The position numbers were made by a program, and so were the translations under genes. A stretch of DNA of 64,000 nucleotides from Dehalogenimonas lykanthroporepellens BL-DC-9. Its GTDB lineage: Bacteria > Chloroflexota > Dehalococcoidia > Dehalococcoidales > Dehalococcoidaceae. The DNA lies in contig CP002084.1 in the NCBI GenBank assembly GCA_000143165.1, positions 744,001-808,000 of the forward strand. The letters are read 5' to 3'. This document shows, in pieces, positions 1-7,421 of this stretch. The notes beneath the pieces are model-generated. The model did not search any database and was not told where the DNA came from. It saw nothing but the letters and a program-made list of their open reading frames with translations. Position 1 is the first letter of the stretch. Each line of letters opens with the position of its first letter.

Positions 1-168
1 AGATTCAACCCGGTCGAGCGGGTTAAAGGCTGTTATCACAACGTCGTCGGTCTGCCGGTCTGTCTCCTGCTGGATACCCTGCTGAAACTGGGAGTTCACC
101 CGAAAGCAGACCTTAAGCGGATTCCGGGTGACAAATGCCCGGATTGCCGGCGCTGGCAAAGTTACTGA
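1..168 (+). CDS. maf: Maf-like nucleotide pyrophosphatase, C-terminal end (partial)
   Basis: The open frame runs in from the window edge and ends at a TGA. The visible 55 residues match the C-terminal end of the Maf/YhdE/YceF family: a VERVKG stretch followed by NVVGLPVCLLLDTLLKLG, the conserved last strand and helix. Maf proteins hydrolyse non-canonical or modified nucleoside triphosphates in the cytoplasm. The tail carries an extra CPDC pair not typical of the family. The catalytic N-terminal part lies outside the window, so the assignment rests on the C-terminal motif only. Confidence 0.6.
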   Translation, partial: RFNPVERVKGCYHNVVGLPVCLLLDTLLKLGVHPKADLKRIPGDKCPDCRRWQSY

Positions 169-183
169 GCCGGGAAATCGGCC

Positions 184-333
184 TTAAGCGCCCCTTGCCC
201 AGAGTTGTGAGTTGTCGGCGGGCAGTCCAACGATATCCCTCAGGGTGAGGTAACGAATCGACGGATTGGCGGTGTCTGCTTCCAACAGCCATTCCAGCGG
301 ATTTCCTTTGAGTAATGCCTGCCGGCAGGTCAT
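184..333 (-). CDS. small hypothetical protein coupled to nadE (49 aa)
   Basis: A 49-residue ORF, too short for usual gene calling, starts 2 nt after the nadE stop codon. A GAGGGG Shine-Dalgarno-like stretch lies about 9 nt upstream of its ATG, inside the end of nadE, so translational coupling is likely. The protein contains LLKGNPLEWLLE and NPSIRYLTLRDIVG. These resemble, from memory, the N-terminal helices of larger Chloroflexota proteins with a 'NPSVRYFTLRD' signature. It could be a real small protein or the surviving front of a truncated gene. Function unknown. Confidence 0.45.
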   Translation of the reverse strand: MTCRQALLKGNPLEWLLEADTANPSIRYLTLRDIVGLPADNSQLWARGA

Positions 334-335
334 CG

Positions 336-1961
336 TCAGGCCCCTCTAAATTTATTGGTAATCGGCAACCGTCGGTCCCTGCCGAAAGCCTTGGGTGTAA
401 TCTTCACCCCCGGCGGTGCCTGTCGCCGCTTATATTCACTGCCGTCCACCAGGCCGGCTATCCGCCGCACCGTCTCCGGATCATGTCCCAGCCCGATAAT
501 ATCGGCCACTCCCAGGTCCTGTTCGACATAGGCTTCCAGGATGGGATCCATGACATCGTACGGCGGCAGGCTGTCGGCGTCTTTCTGCCCCGGCCTCAGT
601 TCGGCCGATGGCGCCCGGTCGATGATGGACTGCGGTATCAGTGTTCGCCCGGCCGTCCGGTTGCGATAACGGCACAAATCGTACACCAGTGTCTTGGGCA
701 CGTCCTTGATAACGGCGAACCCGCCGGCCATGTCGCCGTACAGCGTAGTGTATCCGGTGGCTGTTTCACTCTTGTTGCCGGTATTAAGCACCAGCCAGCC
801 GAACTTGTTGGACAGCGCCATCAACAGGTTCCCCCGGATGCGCGCCTGTATATTTTCCTCGGTGATATCCGGGGCCTGTCCGGTGAAAACCCCAGTCAGC
901 GATTCCAGGTAAGCGGCATAAGGGCCTTCGATGGGTATTTCATTCACCCGGATTCCCAGGTTGTCAGCCAGTTCGGCGGCATAAGCCGCACTTTCCGGGG
1001 CGGAAAATCGCGACGGCATGATAAGGCCGTTAACCGCCGAAGCCCCCAGAGCATCGACTGCTACCGCCGCCACCAGAGAGGAATCGATTCCCCCCGACAA
1101 GCCGACAACCACCTGCCGGAAAGCGTTCTTCATCACGTAATCCCGGGTGCCGGTCACCAGCGCGCGATATATTTCATCATATTCATCCGGCAGTTCAGCC
1201 ACTATTCCCCGGCCGTCCCGACCGTCACCGGCCAGGTCCACAAACAGCAACTCCTCCTCGAACTGACGGGCACGGCCCAGCACCCTGCCCCCGGCGTCGA
1301 TAACCACGCTGGCACCGTCGAAGACCAGTTCATCCTGGCCGCCAACCAGATTGCAGAAAACCACCGGCACACCACCCCCGGCGGCGCGAGCCTTGAGCAT
1401 GCGCTCTCTCTGGTGATACTTGCCCCGATGAAAAGGCGACGCACTTATATTGATAATGATATCAGCGCCATCCCGGGACTGAACGACCATCGGTCCGTCG
1501 TCCCGCCAGATATCCTCGCAGACGTTGACTCCCAGTCGGAGGCCACCGGTGCCTTCGAACACCGGGCAATCGTCGCCCGGTTTGAAATAGCGTTGTTCAT
1601 CGAACACACCGTAATTCGGCAGGTGCCGCTTGTGATAGATATGCCGGATTTCCCCCTGGTGTATCACCGCCGCGGCGTTGTACAGTCCGTCAGGGGCGGT
1701 ATCGACGAAACCGACCACTGCCGTCAGGTCGCCGACTGTCCCGGCCACTTCGGCCAGGGCTTGCTGACCGGCCTCGATGAACGATGGTTTGTGAAGCAAA
1801 TCTTCCGGCGGATAACCGCTGACAGCCATTTCAGGAAAAACCACCAGTCCGGCGCCTCCGTCCGCCGCGTCTTTCAGGTAACGACGGATGAGACTGACAT
1901 TACCGACATAGTCGCCGACAGTGGTATTTATCTGGGCCAGAGCCAGGCGGATATCATTCAT
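336..1961 (-). CDS. nadE: glutamine-dependent NAD+ synthetase
   Basis: This 541-residue enzyme makes NAD+ from nicotinate adenine dinucleotide, ATP and glutamine. The N-terminal nitrilase-type glutaminase domain (about 1-265) has its Glu-Lys-Cys triad visible as E44 (FPEMAVSGYPPEDLL), K111 (KRHLPNYGVFDE) and C148 (NVCEDIW). The C-terminal synthetase domain carries the ATP-binding loop SGGIDSS at about 289-295. The frame stays open upstream, but homology starts at MNDIRLALAQ, so the ATG at 1961 was chosen. The length is usual for the two-domain type. The gene faces rnhB divergently and is followed by a tightly coupled 49-aa ORF. Confidence 0.95.
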   Translation of the reverse strand: MNDIRLALAQINTTVGDYVGNVSLIRRYLKDAADGGAGLVVFPEMAVSGYPPEDLLHKPSFIEAGQQALAEVAGTVGDLTAVVGFVDTAPDGLYNAAAVIHQGEIRHIYHKRHLPNYGVFDEQRYFKPGDDCPVFEGTGGLRLGVNVCEDIWRDDGPMVVQSRDGADIIINISASPFHRGKYHQRERMLKARAAGGGVPVVFCNLVGGQDELVFDGASVVIDAGGRVLGRARQFEEELLFVDLAGDGRDGRGIVAELPDEYDEIYRALVTGTRDYVMKNAFRQVVVGLSGGIDSSLVAAVAVDALGASAVNGLIMPSRFSAPESAAYAAELADNLGIRVNEIPIEGPYAAYLESLTGVFTGQAPDITEENIQARIRGNLLMALSNKFGWLVLNTGNKSETATGYTTLYGDMAGGFAVIKDVPKTLVYDLCRYRNRTAGRTLIPQSIIDRAPSAELRPGQKDADSLPPYDVMDPILEAYVEQDLGVADIIGLGHDPETVRRIAGLVDGSEYKRRQAPPGVKITPKAFGRDRRLPITNKFRGA

Positions 1962-2017
1962 GGTGTCGCTATCGTATGAGGCCGCCGCCGCCTTGTCAAG
2001 TACCCGGCGCTGAAAAT

Positions 2018-2026
2018 TGTTATAAT
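2018..2026 (+). promoter_or_regulatory. extended -10 promoter of rnhB, probably leaderless
   Basis: TGTTATAAT matches the extended -10 consensus TGnTATAAT exactly. Only 8 nt separate it from the rnhB ATG, which would put the transcript start at or next to the start codon. No Shine-Dalgarno sequence is present. The same 9-mer occurs before three other genes here, at 16205, 46662 and 48819 (minus). Confidence 0.55.
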
Positions 2027-2034
2027 AACCGCCG

Positions 2035-2673
2035 ATGAAAGCCCGACAACCGGTGCCCGGCTTCCGGGAAGAATCAAAACTGCACGGCAACGGCTACCGG
2101 CTGATAGCCGGTGTCGATGAAGCCGGCCGCGGCGCCCTGGCCGGCCCGGTGGTCGCCGCCGCCGTTATCCTCGGCCGCCGCCGGCGCTCCGGCTGGTTGA
2201 AAGCCGTACGGGACAGCAAACTGCTGAGTCCGGCCAACCGTGACCGGCTCTACGGACTGATCACCGAAAACGCCCTGTCCTGGGGCGTCGGCGTCGTCTC
2301 TCACCATTTCATTGACCGCCACGGCATCGTACCGGGGACCCGCCTGGCCATGGCGCTGGCGCTGGAAAACCTCGACCCCTCCCCGGAGGCTCTGTTGATA
2401 GATTACCTGACCCTGCCGGCGGTCACCCTGCCGCAGAAAGGCATCATCGACGGCGACGCCGTCTGTGTTTCCATCGCCTGCGCCTCGGTCATCGCTAAAG
2501 TCACCCGCGACCGGCTGATGATCGGCCTCGACAACCGCTACCCCGGCTACCGATTCGGCCGCCACAAAGGCTACGGCACCGCCGAACATCTGGACTGCCT
2601 GGAGCGCCTCGGCCCCTGTAGCGTGCATCGCCGTTCTTTCGCGCCGGTACAGACCTGCCGGAGTCTGCTATGA
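2035..2673 (+). CDS. rnhB: ribonuclease HII
   Basis: This 212-aa enzyme cleaves the RNA strand of RNA-DNA hybrids and removes misincorporated ribonucleotides from DNA. The family signature IAGVDEAGRGALAGPVVAAA sits at residues 24-43 and carries the first Asp-Glu metal ligands. The GRHKGYGTAEH motif near the C-terminus is also typical of RNase HII. The ATG has no Shine-Dalgarno and lies 8 nt after an extended -10 box, so the mRNA may be leaderless. The gene overlaps yraN by 4 nt (ATGA), a conserved pairing in bacteria. Confidence 0.95.
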   Translation: MKARQPVPGFREESKLHGNGYRLIAGVDEAGRGALAGPVVAAAVILGRRRRSGWLKAVRDSKLLSPANRDRLYGLITENALSWGVGVVSHHFIDRHGIVPGTRLAMALALENLDPSPEALLIDYLTLPAVTLPQKGIIDGDAVCVSIACASVIAKVTRDRLMIGLDNRYPGYRFGRHKGYGTAEHLDCLERLGPCSVHRRSFAPVQTCRSLL

Positions 2674-3026
2674 CCCGGCGTGAAACCGGCCGCCGCGGCG
2701 AAATACTGGCCCGTCATTACCTGGAGAAAAAAGGCTACCGCATCATCGATGCCAACTGGCGGGCGCGCAACGCGGAAATCGACCTGGTCGCCCGCAAGGG
2801 CAAGGAAACAGTTTTCGTCGAGGTGCGGGCCAAGTCCACCGGCAGGTTCGGCACTCCGGCCGAATCGATTACCGCCGCCAAACGGCGCCACCTGGTGGCC
2901 GCCGCCGAGTGTTATGTCGCCGAACACCGCCTGAAGGGTGAGTGGCGCATCGATTTCATCGGCGTCACCTTCGACGACGACAGATCACAGGTGGAGCATA
3001 TCCCTTACGCCATCACCCTGGACTGA
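2670..3026 (+). CDS. yraN: YraN/UPF0102 family nuclease-fold protein
   Basis: This 118-aa UPF0102 protein shows the expected order: GRRGEILARHYLEKKGYRI, then NAEIDLVARKGKETVFVEVRAKS, the PD-(D/E)xK-like core with D and ExK (E-V-R here). The family resembles Holliday-junction-resolvase-fold endonucleases, but its substrate is not settled. It overlaps rnhB by 4 nt, so the two are translated from one mRNA. Length is normal for the family. Confidence 0.9.
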   Translation: MTRRETGRRGEILARHYLEKKGYRIIDANWRARNAEIDLVARKGKETVFVEVRAKSTGRFGTPAESITAAKRRHLVAAAECYVAEHRLKGEWRIDFIGVTFDDDRSQVEHIPYAITLD

Positions 3027-3108
3027 CGCACCGCCCCCGACCCGGCGTCTTCTTCTTTACGCTTGATTGTCGTTATGCTAGAATCAATCGCATTTTGATG
3101 TTGAATGA

Positions 3109-3984
3109 ATGCCCAACGGAAATAATTTGACTCAACTCCACAGTCAGACGCTACGGGCCATCGACGCCAACCTTGACCGCGCAACCGAAGGTCTGCGCGT
3201 GCTCGAGGATATCGCCCGTTTCTGCCTGAACTCCTCCGGATATTCCCTGGCCCTCAAATCGCTCCGCCACGATCTGACCGAGAGCATCCATTATTCATCA
3301 ATCCAACTGCTGTCGGCCCGTGATGCCACCGCCGATGTCGGCCGGCGCGCCGACAACGACAAAACAGTTTTCAAGAATCTTACCGAAACTGTCAGTGCCA
3401 ACGCCCGCCGCGTCGAGCAGTCACTGCGGGTGCTGGAAGAACTGGCTCGATTGCCGGAAACCGGGCTCGCCGCCGGCTTTATCGAACAAGCCCGCTACCG
3501 GGTGTATGAAATGGAAAAAAGTCTGGCCGGAGCTCTTACCAGACAAGAACGCCTGTCAAGGCTGGGCAACTCGTATCTGGTCACCGGGTCGCCGGAAAAG
3601 GCAGCTACGGCCCTGACCCGCCAGGACACTTCGGTTCAGCTGAACGACGCGGGCAACCGCGGCGAACTGTGGCGTCAGGTGCTGGCTTTCAGCCGCTCCC
3701 GCTCCGGTGACAGCGGACTTCTGATCATTGGAGAGTATGCCGATATAGCCGTCGCCGTTTCCGCCGACGGCGTTGCCATTGACGGTGGTTCCCTGCCCCC
3801 GGACGCAGTCAGGAATCTGCTGTCGATAGATCAGCTGATCGGCTATGCTGCTACCGATGTTGCCGAAGCGGAAAGCGCGGTGTCGGCCGGGGCTGATTAT
3901 TTGATATGTGCCGCCGGCCTGAAAACCTCGCTGGCCGGCCGGGTAGAAATACCGGTAGTCCTTCCCCTGGAGGAACTGCCATGA
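3109..3984 (+). CDS. ThiD2/ThiE-type thiamine phosphate synthase-like protein, ThiE half degenerate
   Basis: The 291-aa protein has two parts. Residues about 7-135 (LRAIDANLDRATEGLRVLED, ARRVEQSLRVLEELAR) match the helical ThiD2-type domain fused to some bacterial ThiE enzymes. Residues about 145-291 follow the layout of a thiamine phosphate synthase barrel (YLVTG, ADIAVAVSADGVAIDGG, AGADYLICA) but key motifs are missing. QLREK is QLNDAG, the IINDR substrate loop is IIGEYAD, the TxTK phosphate motif is absent and the GGI strand is lost at the short C-terminus. Thiamine synthase activity is therefore doubtful. The start may be ATG 3109 or TTG 3127, which has GGAA in front. It overlaps the next gene by 4 nt. 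Confidence 0.75.
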   Translation: MPNGNNLTQLHSQTLRAIDANLDRATEGLRVLEDIARFCLNSSGYSLALKSLRHDLTESIHYSSIQLLSARDATADVGRRADNDKTVFKNLTETVSANARRVEQSLRVLEELARLPETGLAAGFIEQARYRVYEMEKSLAGALTRQERLSRLGNSYLVTGSPEKAATALTRQDTSVQLNDAGNRGELWRQVLAFSRSRSGDSGLLIIGEYADIAVAVSADGVAIDGGSLPPDAVRNLLSIDQLIGYAATDVAEAESAVSAGADYLICAAGLKTSLAGRVEIPVVLPLEELP

Positions 3985-4628
3985 CCGCAGAGAGCTTCAC
4001 CGAACGATTGGACACCATCGCCGCAACCATTCGCCGGGCTTTTGAACGCAAGGACGCCGCCCGTGAAAAAGCCCTGCCACTGTCACGTGAGGCCATCCGC
4101 TATTGTTCGCTGTCCATCCGCGCCATCCATCGGCGTCAGCTGAATGAGGCCGGCTCCCTGCTGGCAAAGGCCGAATCGTTGATTCACGAAGCCGCCTCCA
4201 GCATCGACGCCTGCGACGAACTTTCCAACATCAGCTTCTTCCGTGACGCCCAGAAGGAATACGCCGAAGGCCGCATCACCCTGGCGGTCATCGCCGGCCG
4301 GCCAATCCCATCTCCTGAAGACCTGAATGTGGATTCGGTCGCCTACCTCAACGGCATGGGCGAAGTCATCGGCGAACTGCGCCGTTATATCCTGGACGGC
4401 CTCAGGCAGGGCGACCTGTCACGGGCCGAAGAGCTTCTTGGCATCATGGACGCCATTTATGAGATACTGGTGACCATGGATTTTCCAGACGCCATCACCG
4501 GAAACCTCCGGCGCACTACCGACATGGTGCGCGGCATCCTGGAAAAGACCCGTAGCGACCTGACCCTCACCCTGCGACAACAGCGCCTGGAAGAACAGCT
4601 AAGCGTGTTTCAACAAAGGCCTCAATAA
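3981..4628 (+). CDS. translin-family protein
   Basis: This 215-aa, all-helical protein matches the translin family, which forms ring-shaped oligomers that bind and sometimes cleave RNA or single-stranded DNA. Supporting features are the N-terminal REKALPLSREAIRYCSLSIR helix, the paired-helix repeats and the C-terminal DAITGNLRRTTDMVRGILEKTRSDL block. Translins are best known from eukaryotes and archaea; bacterial members are sparser. The ATG at 3981 was chosen because it overlaps the thiE-like stop (ATGA) and homology starts there. The bacterial function is unknown. Confidence 0.75.
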   Translation: MTAESFTERLDTIAATIRRAFERKDAAREKALPLSREAIRYCSLSIRAIHRRQLNEAGSLLAKAESLIHEAASSIDACDELSNISFFRDAQKEYAEGRITLAVIAGRPIPSPEDLNVDSVAYLNGMGEVIGELRRYILDGLRQGDLSRAEELLGIMDAIYEILVTMDFPDAITGNLRRTTDMVRGILEKTRSDLTLTLRQQRLEEQLSVFQQRPQ

Positions 4629-4664
4629 TATAGAGCAAAATAAAAGAAGGAGGAATCTGAACTA

Positions 4665-6707
4665 GTGGACCCAATCATTATCGCCCTCGTCAGTGCGATT
4701 CTGGCTCTGGTGTTAGCGGTCGTTATGGCGCGGTTCGTGCTGAAGCAGGACGAAGGTAACGCCAAAGTCCGGGAAATCGCCACTGCCATCAAAGAAGGGG
4801 CAATGGCCTTCCTGGGACGGGAATACCGCATCCTGGCCATCTTCGTCGCGGTAGTTTCTATCGTTCTCCTGGTAGTCCCCGATCTCGGCTGGAAGGTGTC
4901 TCTGGCTTTTGTCTTCGGCGCCATCTGTTCCGGTCTGGCCGGATACATCGGCATGGCCATCGCTATCCGGGCCAACTCGCGGACCGCCACCGCGTCCGCT
5001 GAAAGCCTCAACAAAGGGCTGAAGGTTTCCTTTAGGGCCGGCTCGGTCATGGGTATGTCTGTGGTCGGTATCGGTCTCTTGGGCCTTTCCATCCTCTACT
5101 TCGCTTTCAACGGCGACACCAACTTCCTGGCCATTATTCCCGGTTTCGGTTTCGGCGCTTCCGCCGTGGCCATTTTCGCCCGTATCGGTGGCGGTATTTA
5201 CACCAAGGCCGCCGATACCGGCGCCGATATCGTCGGTAAGGTGGAACAGAGTATTCCGGAAGATGACCCGCGTAATGCCGCGGTTATCGCCGATTTCGTC
5301 GGCGACAATGTCGGTGATGTTGCCGGCATGGGCGCCGATCTTTTCGAATCGTATGTTGGCTCCATCGTCGCCACCATGGCACTGGGTACCATCGCTGTCT
5401 TCTCCACCCAACTTGACATGGCGCTGGTTCCCGATGAAGCCACTGCCTGGTGGTTGCCCATGATGGTCGCCGCCGGCGGTATCGTCGCTTCCATTGTCGG
5501 CATTTTCGCCGTGCGTGTCGGTGAAAAACTGCAGATGAAAGCTCTGCTCAACGCCCTGCGGCGCGGCACTTTCATCGCCGCCTTCCTGGCGGTAGTTTTT
5601 GCCTTCGCCTCGGTATCCCTCCTGGGCGCCGACATCGGCGTCTTCTGGGCCATACTGGTCGGTTTGGCCGCCGGTCTGGCTATCGGTGAAAGCACCAACT
5701 ACTTCACCTCATATGTCTACAAGCCAACCCTGAAAATTGCCGAAGCTTCGCAAACCGGCGCCGCCACCAACATCATCGCCGGTTTCGGCAACGGTCTGTT
5801 GAGCGTGGCGCCCCCGGTCATTTTCATCGTCATCGCCATCATCGTTGCCTATAATGTCGCCGACGTCTACGGCATCGCCATCGCCGCCGTCGGTATGCTT
5901 TCCACCCTGGGCATCCAGGACGCCACCGACGCTTACGGACCTGTGGCCGACAACGCCGGCGGTATTGTGGAAATGTCCGGTATGCCCCATGAAATCCGCG
6001 AACGCACCGATGCCCTGGACTCCCTGGGCAACACTACTGCCGCCATCGGCAAGGGCTTCGCCATCGGTTCGGCCGGGCTGACTGCGCTGGCTTTGCTGTT
6101 AGCCTATACCCTTGCGGTAGGTATCACCCCCTCCCAGATCAGCCTTCTCGACCCGTATGTACTGGTCGGGCTGTTCCTGGGTTCACTCCTGCCGGCGGTA
6201 TTCAGCGCTTTGACCCTTCAGGCGGTCGGTCGTAGCGGCTCCTCCATCGTCAACGAAGTCCGCCGTCAGTTCAAGGAAATCCCCGGCTTGATGGAAGGCA
6301 CCGGCAAGGCGGAATACGCCAAATGTGTCGATATCTGCACCCGTGATTCCCTCAAGCAGATGATTTTACCCAGCGTCATGACCGTTCTGGCGCCCATTGT
6401 CATTGCCTTCATCTTCGGCAAGGTCGCTCTGGGCGCTTTCCTGGTCGGCGCCACCTTTACCGGTTTCATTCTGGCGGTGGTGTTTGCCAACGCCGGCGGT
6501 AGCTGGGACAACGCCAAGAAATGGGTTGAAACCGGCGCCTACGGCGGTAAAGGTTCACTGGCTCACAAGGCAACTGTCGTCGGTGATACCGTCGGTGACC
6601 CCATGAAAGATACTTCCGGTCCTTCCCTCAATATCATGATCAAACTGGTGTCCATCATCTCTCTGGTGCTGGCGCCGGTTATCGCCAACTGGAACGGTAT
6701 CTTCTAA
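4665..6707 (+). CDS. hppA: membrane-bound proton- or sodium-translocating pyrophosphatase
   Basis: This 680-aa integral membrane enzyme couples PPi hydrolysis to cation export and has about 16 predicted transmembrane segments. The PPi-binding loop is visible as DVGDNVGDVAGMGADLFESY-like sequence (from about residue 211) and DNAGGIVEM near residue 429. At GNTTAAIGKG, residues 459-460 are Ala-Ala. Potassium-independent pumps carry Lys in this region (GNTTKA), so this is the K+-dependent type; whether it moves H+ or Na+ cannot be decided by eye. The GTG start is preceded by AAGGAGG about 11 nt upstream. Confidence 0.95.
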   Translation: MDPIIIALVSAILALVLAVVMARFVLKQDEGNAKVREIATAIKEGAMAFLGREYRILAIFVAVVSIVLLVVPDLGWKVSLAFVFGAICSGLAGYIGMAIAIRANSRTATASAESLNKGLKVSFRAGSVMGMSVVGIGLLGLSILYFAFNGDTNFLAIIPGFGFGASAVAIFARIGGGIYTKAADTGADIVGKVEQSIPEDDPRNAAVIADFVGDNVGDVAGMGADLFESYVGSIVATMALGTIAVFSTQLDMALVPDEATAWWLPMMVAAGGIVASIVGIFAVRVGEKLQMKALLNALRRGTFIAAFLAVVFAFASVSLLGADIGVFWAILVGLAAGLAIGESTNYFTSYVYKPTLKIAEASQTGAATNIIAGFGNGLLSVAPPVIFIVIAIIVAYNVADVYGIAIAAVGMLSTLGIQDATDAYGPVADNAGGIVEMSGMPHEIRERTDALDSLGNTTAAIGKGFAIGSAGLTALALLLAYTLAVGITPSQISLLDPYVLVGLFLGSLLPAVFSALTLQAVGRSGSSIVNEVRRQFKEIPGLMEGTGKAEYAKCVDICTRDSLKQMILPSVMTVLAPIVIAFIFGKVALGAFLVGATFTGFILAVVFANAGGSWDNAKKWVETGAYGGKGSLAHKATVVGDTVGDPMKDTSGPSLNIMIKLVSIISLVLAPVIANWNGIF

Positions 6708-7342
6708 CATTCCCGCCTGGGCGGATTTACCAGAAACGGATTACCCCGGCGTTCGGTTCCGATAGTAGTATCGGGGCCGTGCCCGGGGTAAACTTTTATG
6801 TCGTCATCCAGCGCCAGCAGACGCTGATTGAGGCTGTCAATCAGCGTGTCGTAGTCACCGCCGGGCAGGTCGGTTCTGCCGATGCCGCCGGCAAACAGGG
6901 AATCGCCGGTAAAAACGGCGTCCTGGCTATACAGGGCGATACCGCCCGGTGAATGCCCCGGCAGGTGGAGTATGGTGAATCGCAAGGCACCGACAGCAAT
7001 GTCCTCCCATCCCCGCAGAACTACTTCAGGCGCCGGTAGCGGCTCTACCCGGAAACCGGCCATCCGCGGCAGAAAGTCGTCATTGAGCAGACCCAGGTCG
7101 TCCTGATGCACCGCCAGCCGGGCGCCGGTGGCAGACTTGACCATTTCAGCCGCCGCCGTATGGTCGAAATGTCCGTGCGTCAGCACGATATGACCAATAC
7201 GCAAGCCCAATGCCTTTATCCGCTCGACAATGACCTCCCCGTCGCCGCCGGGGTCGATGACCAGCCCCTCCCGGCTCGCCGGATCACCCACCAGGTAACA
7301 GTTGGCCTGTATCGGTCCGACCACCAGTCGCTCAATTATCAT
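6704..7342 (-). CDS. MBL-fold metallo-hydrolase (glyoxalase II-like)
   Basis: This 212-aa cytoplasmic metallo-beta-lactamase-fold hydrolase shows the complete metal site: THGHFDH (HxHxDH), LPGHSPGG (third His), FTGDSLF (bridging Asp) and PGHGPDT (last His). The pattern fits YcbL/GloB-like thioester or glyoxalase II-type hydrolases, but the substrate cannot be named. The frame is open far upstream on the antisense of the antiporter gene. The real start is ATG 7342, preceded by GGAG and beginning MIIERLVVGPIQANCYLV, the usual family N-terminus. The gene converges on hppA, overlapping its end by 4 nt. Confidence 0.88.
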   Translation of the reverse strand: MIIERLVVGPIQANCYLVGDPASREGLVIDPGGDGEVIVERIKALGLRIGHIVLTHGHFDHTAAAEMVKSATGARLAVHQDDLGLLNDDFLPRMAGFRVEPLPAPEVVLRGWEDIAVGALRFTILHLPGHSPGGIALYSQDAVFTGDSLFAGGIGRTDLPGGDYDTLIDSLNQRLLALDDDIKVYPGHGPDTTIGTERRGNPFLVNPPRREC

Positions 7343-7421
7343 GTCCTGTCTCCTCTTCTTTGGCGTCAGTGCTCTTTTTACTATATAGTATTTGCCGAGC
7401 TGATTCACACCGGAGGTATCT

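Noticed and set aside
315-1979. A 554-codon open frame on the plus strand antisense to nadE
   Set aside because: It is a shadow of the high-GC nadE gene: the opposite strand has all catalytic motifs, and this frame shows no domain and low-complexity composition.
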